Shown piece after piece: positions 9,161 through 16,051 of a stretch of DNA of 16,051 nucleotides. The DNA comes from Irineochytrium annulatum (taxonomy: Eukaryota > Chytridiomycota > Chytridiomycetes > Chytridiales > Chytridiaceae). Position 1 is the first letter of the stretch; every line of letters begins with the position of its first letter. Made by a program: the position numbers and the translations under genes. The DNA is taken from assembly GCA_027600665.1 (NCBI GenBank), contig JADGJL010000659.1:1-16051 (forward strand), written 5' to 3'. Below the pieces are notes generated by a model. That model worked only from the letters and a program-made list of their open reading frames with translations. It did no database searches and was not told the DNA's origin.

Positions 9161-9724
9161 ATGTCGCCAGCGATATTCTTTTCCCTCCGTCGTCCCATCG
9201 CGCCCTCTCCCACAACGCCGTCGCCCCGCTACTCCCTCGACATCAGCGCCGACTCCCTTGACGAGCGCACGCCGTTAGCACCCTACTCGTTCGGCTCCTC
9301 TTCTCGCTTCCCACCGAGCCCGCCGACCCGGACGTCATCCCTCTCCGCAGCGACTTACGCAACGCAGACGCAAACGCACCCGCAGGGCGGTTCAGGTTGC
9401 AGGGATGGGAGGGGCCACAGCCGCAGCCTGAACGCCAATTTCGCTGGCCCGGCCAGCGCCGCGTCGTCCCTTATGAGCCCGCCGTCTAGCCCCAGCCCGC
9501 TGAGCAGCCCGTCCAGCCCGCAATGCGGCGGGCCCATGAGGAGGCCGATGCCGATGCCGAGGCGGGCGAGCTGTGAGGCGACAGCGTCGAGGTTACAGGG
9601 CTCGGCGGCGATGTTGGGTTTTGAAGGGGTGGAGGGAGAGGAATGCGACGGGAGCGAGGCGAGCGAGGGGGAAAAGGAGAGGAGACGCGTGAGGTTCGCG
9701 GTCGACGTAACGGTGATGGAGTAA
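9161..9724 (+). CDS. small low-complexity hypothetical protein ending in an RVxF-like motif
   Basis: A single uninterrupted frame of 187 residues starts at the first ATG after a C/A-rich leader. Most of it is Pro/Ser/Thr-rich and probably disordered (SPTTPSPRYSLDISADSLDE, PPSSPSPLSSPSSPQ), with an acidic patch (GVEGEECDGSEASEGE) before a basic cluster and the C-terminal RRRVRFAVDVTVME. R176-V-R-F179 fits the protein phosphatase 1 docking consensus [KR]-x(0,1)-[VI]-x-[FW], with hydrophobic pairs following, as in several PP1 regulators. No catalytic domain, signal peptide or membrane helix is visible. Codon choice is G/C-ended throughout, as in neighbouring genes, which supports real coding. 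I do not recognise a named family; a PP1-regulator role is inference only. Confidence 0.6.
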   Translation: MSPAIFFSLRRPIAPSPTTPSPRYSLDISADSLDERTPLAPYSFGSSSRFPPSPPTRTSSLSAATYATQTQTHPQGGSGCRDGRGHSRSLNANFAGPASAASSLMSPPSSPSPLSSPSSPQCGGPMRRPMPMPRRASCEATASRLQGSAAMLGFEGVEGEECDGSEASEGEKERRRVRFAVDVTVME

Positions 9725-9871
9725 GATGTCGGGAGAGTGGCGACAAAATGTGTGGAAGAGTTATTATTAGCGCGTTTTTACTCGTTGTTAGTTGTACATT
9801 TATTATTGAGCGGCTTAAGTTGTATCACGCCTCTGCATCTGCACCCTTTAGCTGGCAGTGTGTAAGTCTGA

Positions 9872-9877
9872 AATAAA
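9872..9877 (+). terminator. possible polyadenylation signal of the small-protein gene
   Basis: AATAAA lies about 150 nt past the stop codon at 9724 in an A/T-rich region, a plausible 3' end position. Fungal signals are degenerate, so this is weak. Confidence 0.3.
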
Positions 9878-9938
9878 GACAGGCGGATTTTTTTCACTCA
9901 TCCAAATAACATCACTGTATTGCTTACTTGCAAAAGGT

Positions 9939-10624
9939 TTATCGCGCCTGATATACGCACCCGCCCTCACCCTTCAAACGCAAGTTAAACGAAAAGAGGA
10001 AATAAGAAAAGGAAACAGAGTTAACCTGCATTTCCTGAATGTACTCATCCAGCACAACCGACGTCAAAAAGCCCCATCCCCAAACACCACTCACGCTTTT
10101 CCTCAAGAGCGCAACATCCAGCTCCACATCATTCTTATGACCACCGGGGTACCGGGGTGGAGACTTGAATTTTTCATGTGGTTGTAGTCGCTTTCCTCCA
10201 GTAGCTTAACGTCGAACAGATATGAATAATTGCTCTCAAGTTCTGACATTTGACGACGGACTTCATATCCGGTACAGCGGTTTTCACTTATCTGATATCA
10301 TAATTATTTATAGATGAACATGTTCTCCATTAACGGTATCCCAATGGCGTACCCCGTGATGACTGTTATCACTGGGCTTCACCCTCTGGACAATCTTCAG
10401 ATTCTATCAACTGGAGGCCGATTGCTGGAGTGTGCAAGGGAGAGATGGGTACCCCGTCGCTTTCGGGCACGGTGGGGATGTGAGCACGCAATTTGGAATC
10501 GAATTCGTGATCTGGTTTGAAAGTGATCGTCTGCCCTGATAATCTTGAACAAACGTCAGGCAAAACGAATTGGCAGAATACTGATAGTTAATGCCGCATT
10601 GCGGTCTTCATATATATCTCGTTC
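9939..10624 (-). CDS. unidentified spliced gene or decaying pseudogene
   Basis: Several minus-strand segments read like protein and are bounded by plausible splice signals. From 10624 (after GTTAG) the frame reads ERDIYEDRNAALTI. A 46-nt intron (10581-10536, GTATTC, CTGAC, ATCAG) then joins RQTITFKPDHEFDSKLR and SPLHTPAIGLQLIESEDCPE. Lower down, about 10291-10150 encodes CTGYEVRRQMSELESNY and LFDVKLLEESDYNHMKN. A frame overlapping it gives ELDVALLRKSVSGVWGWGFL and VLDEYIQEM, then a 54-nt intron (10025-9972) and a stop at 9939. I could not find one set of splices linking all pieces or a start codon, and codon use is more A/T-rich than in neighbouring genes. It may be a real gene with a structure I cannot resolve or a frameshifted relic. 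The product is not recognised. The stop faces the plus-strand small-protein gene. Confidence 0.35.
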
Positions 10625-10709
10625 CTAACAATCTTCCCCGACGAGGTGCAACAAAACGCTTTGGAGTATTCCTTCCACTCAAATGAGGTACCCAATGCCC
10701 ATTCGCAAA

Positions 10710-10743
10710 ATGGAAAAAGTAAAGAGATGGAAAAAGTAGAGAG
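10710..10743 (+). repeat. two tandem copies of a 17-bp unit
   Basis: Copies at 10710-10726 and 10727-10743 differ at one position. It is a simple A/G-rich duplication between the cryptic gene and the acid phosphatase 3' end. Confidence 0.7.
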
Positions 10744-10768
10744 ACAGAATAAAAATAACCGGATTTCC

Positions 10769-10790
10769 GTCAAAGGAATTCCTCTTTGAC
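10769..10790. terminator. near-palindrome just past the acid phosphatase stop codon
   Basis: GTCAAAG (10769-10775) and CTTTGAC (10784-10790) are exact reverse complements flanking an 8-nt centre that holds GAATTCC. It begins 4 nt beyond the phosphatase stop (10795-10797) on the minus strand, so its transcript could fold into a hairpin at the 3' UTR start. A role in 3' processing or stability is a guess. Confidence 0.4.
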
Positions 10791-10794
10791 AAGC

Positions 10795-11927
10795 TTAGCA
10801 AGTAGGGGGAGCCGCAGCGACCGGGATGGGCGTGGCGGTCGCATCGCTGTAGCCGAGGTTGCCCAACCCGAAGTTGTTCTCAATCGTGGCCATCATTGAG
10901 TAGTGGTTGTAAGCGGCGCCATCGGTCACACCCTTGCCCTTGATGCCCTTGCCCAGGAGGACGGTGTAGATGTGGTTGGGCGAAGTCGATTTGCTCTCAT
11001 CGTACGTGACGAAGAATAGGACGTCGCTGTAGTTGGGGTCCACCAGCTTGGGCTCAAGGAAGTTCTGGAGCCAGGTCGCGGAAGTCGCGATGCTGCTGTC
11101 GTGGCCGTCGTTGACGAGGTTGGGCGTGTAGAAGCTGTAGGTGGGCAAATTGGCGGCAGAGGCGTCGGTGGCGAGTTGGGTGGCGGGGACGATGCGAGCG
11201 CAGCGGGTAGGGTTGGTTTGGATGTTGGTGAAAGAGATGAACTGAGGAAAAGGAGGCCGGTATTAGCATGGCGCTCAGAGCACAACAGACAGAAGTTCAA
11301 GCATACCGGGTTGTGCTTCCTAGCGTACGCGCCAGAACCTCCGATGGTGGATGCCGTGTTGCAAGTGCCCGAGTAGTTTTCTTGGTAAGACTTCCAGGTG
11401 AAGCCCTTGGCCTCGAGAAGGTCTGCGATAGAGTTCTACGGGGACAAATTGTCTAAGCGTGTTCGCCCCAGCAAGGGACAAAACAAAACGATTTACGTAG
11501 TTCAGGTTGTAGTTTGCGTCGCTCGTCACGCCGTGAGTGGAGCCGGAGACCATGGCGATGTAGTTGCCCTGAAATGAACAATCACGATTGTAAAAAGGAA
11601 AGGCGAAAAAGAAAAAAAAAAAAGGCCCGGTATTGTACCTGCGAGGGGTGCGACTCGCCCAGCATGTTCGTGAGCAGGTAGCCCTTGGCGGGGAGCGTGG
11701 TTCCGAAGTAGGTGTTGGCCTTCACACTCGCGTAATCCTCTTTTTAAAACACCGTCAGCACTTAAGTTGGACAGCAACTAACACATACGATTCTCGAAGA
11801 TGATGTACATGACCTTGTTAAACGAGCGGCAGACCGTCGCCCTGGCCTCGACAGCGGGGGCGGGGGCCGGAGCCGCGAGGGCGGACGCCAAGGACGCGAC
11901 GACGACGAAGAGCGATGAGGCCAGCAT
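10795..11927 (-). CDS. secreted phosphoesterase family protein (acid phosphatase)
   Basis: Five exons are inferred: 11927-11789, 11739-11639, 11568-11497, 11435-11307 and 11241-10795, with introns of 49, 70, 61 and 65 nt, giving 295 residues. The second intron has a long pyrimidine tract. A signal peptide (MLASSLFVVVASLASALAAP) begins the protein. Signatures of the PF04185-type phosphoesterase/acid phosphatase family are YIIFENQDYASVKA (41-54), MLGESHPSQGNYIAMVSGS (72-90), YSFYTPNLVNDGHDS (182-196), WLQNFLEP and FFVTYDES (223-230), then a block with NHIYTVLLGKG and YNHYSMMATIENNFGLGNLG. Sequons N-Y-S occur twice. Fungal members are extracellular or wall-bound and release phosphate from phosphomonoesters; related bacterial enzymes include phospholipase C. 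Size matches fungal family members. A TATA-like motif and several inverted repeats lie upstream. Family is secure; the substrate is not. Confidence 0.9.
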
Positions 11928-11983
11928 GATGTTGGCGACGGTTGTAGTAAGGCGATGAGAGGGGTATGCCCGAACCCTGGGGG

Positions 11984-11990
11984 CTTATAA
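11984..11990 (-). promoter_or_regulatory. TATA-like box of the acid phosphatase gene
   Basis: TTATAAG on the minus strand lies 57 bp upstream of the start codon at 11927, a usual distance for a fungal TATA element with a short leader. Confidence 0.5.
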
Positions 11991-11994
11991 CGCT

Positions 11995-12013
11995 CTGATC
12001 GCTGAGAGATCAG
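11995..12013. repeat. inverted repeat 1 upstream of the acid phosphatase
   Basis: CTGATC (11995-12000) and GATCAG (12008-12013) are exact reverse complements with a 7-nt spacer, immediately upstream of the TATA-like box. Possible dimeric factor site. Confidence 0.5.
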
Positions 12014-12032
12014 GTCAGCACGCGGGTGGAGG

Positions 12033-12053
12033 GCGTGCATTCTGATTGCACGC
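12033..12053. repeat. inverted repeat 2 upstream of the acid phosphatase
   Basis: GCGTGCA (12033-12039) and TGCACGC (12047-12053) form perfect 7-bp arms, again with a 7-nt spacer. It lies about 105-125 bp before the start codon and is not a CACGTG Pho4-type box. Confidence 0.55.
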
Positions 12054-12144
12054 GTTCATAAGCGTCAGTTTCCGCGTCATACGCTGAAGGCGGGTGCGCA
12101 AAAGACCCTCCAGGCTGGCTGCCTTGCTGAATTAATGCTGGGCC

Positions 12145-12171
12145 CAGGAGCAGGATGCCGTCCCGCTCCTG
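12145..12171. repeat. inverted repeat 3 upstream of the acid phosphatase
   Basis: CAGGAGC (12145-12151) and GCTCCTG (12165-12171) are exact reverse complements with a 13-nt spacer. It could be a promoter element or part of the upstream gene's 3' region. Confidence 0.5.
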
Positions 12172-12424
12172 TTGGTCCTCGTCGCGTGCGATGTGGACAC
12201 CTACGTTATATTATACATTGCAGAACTGCAAATGCCATACCCATTGCGAACTTCCCACACCGCACTGCCGTCAGTCACATGTTCGATGTTGTTGGTTAAG
12301 AAATGCGTAATAGATGAATGCAAACTCTAAGCGACCACGAAGAATATCATTTAAGAACGATGGACGGACTGAACAGTAATAACAATAAAAATAAACAAAA
12401 AATGGAACCCTAAAAGCATTTCCA

Positions 12425-13979
12425 TCACATCAATATCTCGTTATGGAAGCTCGACTTCAGCTCCTTGTGGGGCAAAACGATGCAGTTCCTAATAACAGTC
12501 TCATCCGCCACATTGACCTCCCTCCCCAGGATAGCCGCGCTCGGTACCTTCATCCCTTTCTGCGTCGCGTTCAAGCTCTGGCTCTCCCCCGGAGCGCCCT
12601 CCACCCTCGCCCAAGCGCCGATCCTGCTCTCCCACCCAATGATGGCGTTGAGGACGCACGAGTCGTTTTTGATCTCAACTGCGTCAAGGATAATTGAGTC
12701 CTTAACACGGACGCCACGACCGATGATGACGCGAGGGCCGATGGAGACATTCGGGCCGATCTTGGCCGTGGGGTGAATGATGGCCGTAGGGTGGATGTAG
12801 ACGGGGGGGATCAAGCCGGAGGCGCCGGCGGCCACGGTGGATGGGGAGGTGATGTCCGGGCTGCCGAGCATCGGGGAGGGCGCGATGATGGAGAGGCGGC
12901 GGGGTTGGGTCAACTTGAAGTGCTGTAGGTAGAGCCGGTTTGCGGGGATGGTGGAGCTGCCGGTCTTTAGCTGTTGAAAAAGCATACTGGTCAATATGTG
13001 GAGAAACAATGAATATGGATAAATCTATACCTGCATCCAGAAGTCCCTTCCGGGTCGGCCAACGTAGCAGAAGAGCTTGTTCTCCGACGCCAGCAAGCTC
13101 AGGACATCCTGCTCAAGCCTGATCCTCACTTCGCTATTAGAGAACCCGCTGCCGATGGCAAGGCTCGGCCTCGAGTCCATCACATTGTCATCATCGACAA
13201 ACCCGTCCTCGAGTGCCTTCGCCCTCGCGCTCGCGATTGCCTCCGCCATAACGTTGAAGATGCCGCCGTCGAAGATGTAAATTCCGCATGAAATGATCTC
13301 GGACATGACGGTCTCCGGCTTCTCAACGAAGTGCATTACGGCTTTCGTCTGCGGGTCCATCACGACGGAGCCGTATTTGTGCACAAGGTTGGGCGCGACC
13401 TGGATGCCCATAATGGTCGCGTGGCCTTTCGTCTCAAGGTGGAACTCGAGGAGCTCGCGCAGAGGGAACGAGCACGCGATGTCGGCGTTCAGAACGAAGA
13501 AGTTATCCGGGCGGCCGCGCATGATCTCGTCGCGAAAGTGGTGGAGACCACCACCGGTTCCTAAGGCCTGGTATTCGCGAAGGTACCTGATCAGACAATC
13601 GTTAGCATTCCTCACACAACCGCGGCCAAGAACAATGCATACCGAATGCTGATGGTGTTGAACTCCATTTGCACCTCTGTCAGAAAGCGGTCGAACACGT
13701 TGTTTTCGAAGAACCCGATGAGCAGGATCTCCTTCATCCCGGGAACCTTGGCCAGCGAGCTAACGTGATGATAGATCATCGGAGATCCGGCGATCGGAAA
13801 GAGCTGCGAGTCTTGTACGTCAGCGCGCCAGATCAAGAGTAAAGCGCGAATAAAACGCCAACCGGCTTGGGAACTCCCATCGACAGTGGGCGGAACCTTG
13901 TCCCGACGGACGGGCCCCCGACGAGGATCACACCTTTGAGCGAAACGGCGGTCGATTGCGGCTCTTGAGTGATCGGCAT
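12425..13979 (-). CDS. GMPPA-type mannose-1-phosphate guanylyltransferase subunit
   Basis: Four exons are inferred: 13979-13863, 13803-13643, 13586-13031 and 12970-12425, with introns of 59, 56 and 60 nt, giving 459 residues. The N-terminal nucleotidyltransferase fold shows ILVGGPSVGTRFRPLSMGVP, LFPIAGSPMIYHHV, EILLIGFF, REYQALGTGGGLHHFRDEI, FFVLNADI, HFVEKPE and ISCGIYIFDGGIF, then IRLEQDVLSLLA. The C-terminal left-handed beta-helix starts near residue 335 with hexapeptide repeats (VYIHPTAIIHPTAKIGPN) and ends IVLPHKELKSSFHNEILM, matching the GMPPA C-terminus. GMPPB is the catalytic enzyme making GDP-mannose from mannose-1-phosphate and GTP, and GMPPA is its regulatory partner. The VGGPxxGTRFRPLS signature and the C-terminus favour the GMPPA type over the catalytic Psa1/GMPPB type. 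The product is cytosolic and supports N-glycan, mannan and GPI synthesis. The ATG at 13979 leaves a short leader of 16 residues before the core. Confidence 0.9.
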
Positions 13980-14680
13980 CCTTGGCTGAAGTGAATATTG
14001 GAGTTCGAATTGACAAACACTGATGAGGCCGACAACGAATTCGGCTAGCGAGGCGATCTGGCACACGTTCTTTTGCCAGCTGCGAGTCATGCTAAAGAGG
14101 TATAAAATCCTACAAGTGGGCTGCCTAAAAAACCTCGTTGATCCGTCCCAGGGATGCCGTGTATATGGCCAGTATATGGCCACAATGTTTCAAAGAATAT
14201 CACATGGTGTATAAAATAGCTCCTCCGTGTGTGTTCCAGTGCTTCATAGTTTGTGCTCTCTTAGAGCTGAAGGTTGGGCCGTAGCCAGCGGGGTTACTAC
14301 TCCGTAACTGGCAACAAGCTTGTGGGTCGACTTGGTGGGTGTCGGGGCGGCCCGCAAGTGGGTCCGCCGTATGCCATGGAAGTAAGTGTGGTATGGGTAC
14401 GTCGGGCTTGCAGCTCTAGCTTATAGGACGGGCGCGGGTGGGAGGCTGGAGAGTGCCGTCGTGATGGCGGAGTCGGACATGCGGGTGTTAAGGGGATGAG
14501 CGATAATTCGAGTGCATTAACAAAATCTAGGGTTTTCTGGACATCAGTTGCGTTGGCCACTGAGTACAGGGAAAGCATTGAGGTAGTAAGTGTGGAAGCA
14601 GAAAATGCAGTTCTGGTCGATCTGGTTACTGCAAACGGTGTGATGCATATGAAGCGAAGAGAAGCGCGACAGGTCCTTTT
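13980..14680. other. intergenic region between the GMPPA and FKBP genes
   Basis: Both neighbours are on the minus strand, so the FKBP 3' UTR and GMPPA promoter fall here. TATAAAA-like motifs occur on the plus strand at 14101 and 14211. A nested hairpin-like repeat lies at 14284-14312 (GCCAG/CTGGC outside TTAC/GTAA). A plus-strand frame of 63 codons (14496-14687) runs into the FKBP stop codon; it reads plausibly but has no known relative. No gene is called. Confidence 0.4.
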
Positions 14681-14685
14681 TTATT
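14680..14685 (-). terminator. AATAAA overlapping the FKBP stop codon
   Basis: On the minus strand the last codon and stop (CAA TAA A) form AATAAA. It is probably too close to the stop to be the functional signal, but it is exact. Confidence 0.2.
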
Positions 14686-15186
14686 GAATTTGCAACACGG
14701 TGATGATAAAAACAAGATCTGACTTCCCCGGGATTTTGAAGTTTGCGTTCCCGTTCTCCCCATCTGCATAAAGTACAGTAAGGACATGATCCATCCACCG
14801 ATATCCAAAACAAACTCACAAGCATACTGCCAAGGGATCGTCAGCTTTGCCTTCTCCCCAACTTGCATCGAAGCGACGCCGTCCTCCCACCCCTTCACGA
14901 CGCTCCCCACGCCTGCCTGGTAGGTGAACGGCTGAAGAAAAGACAAAAGAATAAATAAAGAAAGGGTTCGTAAAGTCAGACCACCTGCTACCAAGTCGCA
15001 AGCCAACTATGGTCTTACTTGAGGCCCATGATCGGCGTTGAATAGGAAACCCGAAGGCTCGTGCGTCGACCAGATGCCCTTCATCCCCGCGGCCAGGTAA
15101 AGATCCGCGCGGACCGTGACCTGCTGCCGAGGCTGGGGGCGCGGGCCGTTGCCGGCTTGCAAGACCTCTTTGGTGAACGTGCTCAT
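14681..15186 (-). CDS. small divergent FKBP-type peptidyl-prolyl isomerase
   Basis: Three exons are inferred, 15186-15019, 14931-14820 and 14763-14681, with introns of 87 and 56 nt, giving 120 residues. An in-frame stop just upstream fixes the start at MSTFTKEVLQAGNG. The FKBP fold is shown by PFTYQAGVGSVVKGWEDGV (57-75), SMQVGEKAKLTI (77-88), YAYGENG (92-98) and KSDLVFIITVLQIQ at the end. FKBP12 equivalents of F46, V55, W59, Y82, I91 and F99 are present (F58, V67, W71, Y94, I104, F112). The first half is unusual: about ten extra residues (AAGMKGIWSTHEPSG), N50 in the position of the catalytic-pocket Asp37, and apparently no Tyr26 equivalent (Asp28 there). FKBPs isomerise X-Pro bonds and bind FK506/rapamycin; this one may have weak activity. 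There is no targeting signal, so it is probably cytosolic. It is divergent from the right-edge gene, with 193 bp between starts. Confidence 0.87.
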
Positions 15187-15379
15187 CGAGATGATTGCTT
15201 AGGATCAATTTTTGACGTCGCTGATGGCATTTTGCACTGTAATGGAACGATTCCAGGAGCAATTTCAAGGTGTGAGAGAGCGAGCTGAGAACTGACTTGT
15301 CTGCAAGAAAGTTGCTCAATCTCGCCTCTCCTCCCGCACTCGCACATCGCTCATCGCTCACCCCCCCCGGCATCGTCCG
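15187..15379. promoter_or_regulatory. short divergent promoter region between the FKBP and right-edge genes
   Basis: 193 bp separate the two inferred starts. The plus-strand side is pyrimidine-rich, with CATCGCTC repeated (about 15345-15358) and a run of eight C residues at 15361-15368 shortly before the ATG at 15380. Pyrimidine-rich leaders are common before fungal starts. No TATA box was seen. Confidence 0.4.
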
Positions 15380-16051
15380 ATGACCGCTTCGAACACTCCC
15401 GCGTCCCGCACTCGCAGTAAAGTCGGGATTTTCGCTTCCGCAACTCCCATCGTAGATCCGAATGCTCCGTTTTCACGCGGTCTTGGAGGGTCCGGCGAAG
15501 ACGACGCCGTCATCGACTTGACGCCTTCGCCTCTCCCAGCTCGCCGGCGAGTTTCTGGGTCCGGATCCGGCGTCGAGCGGCGCACGGACAAGGGCAAGGG
15601 GCCGGTCACTCGTGATCCTCCGGGGGAAAGGATGGCCGTCGGCGCCGAGGCTTCGGACGCCAGTCCGGACGGCAGTCCGGTCCTCCCCACTGGGTCCCTC
15701 TCCGCAACGAAGCAGTTGGCCGCCGCGGACCTTACCGGCCCCGAGTCGGCCTGCACGACGAGGCCGCAACCACCGGATCTTCGACTACAGATTCTACGCA
15801 ACCGCGACCAGCGCGTTCTGCGCCCTGCTCCTTCCTCAGCCAAAGCCGCGCACCCTACTTTAGTTTCCGCTCCCCTTACCCCCGCTCTCCCTCCCGGCGA
15901 GTATCAACCCACCGCTGAGTCCGGCGCCTCGCACACTTACCCTACCGCACGTTTACCAATCGAGCACAGCCCTGCCTCTGACCGGACCTCGCAACGCCTC
16001 CTTCTTCAGTCCGTCCCAATTTCCTACCCGCGCCCTGCATCGAAGTTGCCC
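15380..16051 (+). CDS. hypothetical Pro/Ser-rich protein with SUMO-interaction-like motif, partial (3' end missing)
   Basis: An open frame of 224 codons runs from ATG 15380 to the right edge with no stop or obvious intron. The sequence is disordered in character: MTASNTPASRTRSKVGIF, then GEDDAVIDLTPSPLP, basic stretches (PARRRVSG, VERRTDKGKGP) and a long Pro/Ala/Ser/Thr region. E-D-D-A-V-I-D-L-T (about 40-48) fits a canonical SUMO-interacting motif, a short hydrophobic core flanked by acidic residues. A short helix-like piece, LRLQILRNRDQRVLRP, follows later. Codon use is less strictly G/C-ended than in the enzymes nearby. It could be the N-terminus of a nuclear regulatory protein or of a retroelement Gag-like protein, which in basidiomycetes often begin with Ser/Thr/Arg-rich segments. 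Nothing in the visible part decides between these. Confidence 0.55.
   Translation, partial: MTASNTPASRTRSKVGIFASATPIVDPNAPFSRGLGGSGEDDAVIDLTPSPLPARRRVSGSGSGVERRTDKGKGPVTRDPPGERMAVGAEASDASPDGSPVLPTGSLSATKQLAAADLTGPESACTTRPQPPDLRLQILRNRDQRVLRPAPSSAKAAHPTLVSAPLTPALPPGEYQPTAESGASHTYPTARLPIEHSPASDRTSQRLLLQSVPISYPRPASKLP

Larger units (their letters stand above)
11928..12424 (-). promoter_or_regulatory. promoter of the acid phosphatase and 3' region of the GMPPA-like gene
   Basis: Both flanking genes run on the minus strand, so this 497-bp gap holds the GMPPA 3' UTR (A/T-rich, about 12300-12424) and the phosphatase promoter (G/C-rich, about 11928-12180, with the TATA-like box and three inverted repeats). 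No coding frame is convincing. Confidence 0.5.

Noticed and set aside
10314..10520. 68-codon plus-strand frame (MNMFSINGIPMAYPVM...)
   Set aside because: It is antisense to minus-strand tracts that carry splice signals; no supporting motif. It remains possible but less likely.
15358..15843. 161-codon minus-strand frame at the right edge
   Set aside because: It lies opposite the plus-strand frame from 15380, which has an ATG, remains open to the edge and contains an interpretable motif; the minus frame has none.

Overview
The window looks like nuclear DNA from a filamentous basidiomycete, most likely an agaricomycete. Genes are compact and broken by many very short introns (41 to 99 nt). These have GT/AG ends and CTGAC, CTAAC or TTGAC branch-like motifs shortly before the acceptor. 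Exons are rich in G/C at third codon positions, and the encoded proteins are eukaryotic families. No tRNA, rRNA, CRISPR or bacterial-type operon was seen. Most protein-coding genes only become readable after splicing, so all exon joins given here are inferred from frame continuity and splice signals, without transcript data.

Layout, left to right: (1) 1-855, minus: 5' part of a BMT5-like 25S rRNA (uridine-N3) methyltransferase, running off the left edge. (2) 856-1956: no convincing gene. (3) 1957-2866, minus: a four-exon gene of unknown function with an ambiguous last exon. (4) 3043-4439, plus: a URI/Bud27-type unconventional prefoldin, divergent from gene 3. (5) 4649-6625, plus: an APSES (Mbp1-type KilA-N) transcription factor that also carries an AT-hook and a GATA-like CxxC finger. 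(6) 6626-7684: non-coding or decayed sequence. (7) 7685-8407, minus: a secreted, Ser/Thr-rich, probably GPI-anchored Kre9/KNH-like protein. (8) 9161-9724, plus: a small low-complexity protein ending in a PP1-docking-like RVRF motif. (9) 9939-10624, minus: coding-like fragments separated by plausible introns, an unidentified gene or a pseudogene. (10) 10795-11927, minus: a secreted phosphoesterase/acid phosphatase in five exons. (11) 12425-13979, minus: a GMPPA-type mannose-1-phosphate guanylyltransferase subunit in four exons. (12) 14681-15186, minus: a small divergent FKBP in three exons. (13) 15380 to the right edge, plus: the start of a long Pro/Ser-rich open frame with a SUMO-interaction-like motif.

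The genes do not form one pathway. They are mostly housekeeping (rRNA modification, RNA polymerase assembly, GDP-mannose supply, protein folding), plus two secreted or cell-surface proteins and one cell-cycle-type transcription factor. Two divergent pairs (genes 3/4 and 12/13) have intergenic gaps of under 200 bp and may share promoters.

The most unusual items are the APSES + AT-hook + GATA-like protein, the cluster of perfect inverted repeats upstream of the acid phosphatase, the cryptic spliced gene at 9.9-10.6 kb, and the FKBP with altered active-site positions. I found no clear evidence of an entirely new multi-gene system.
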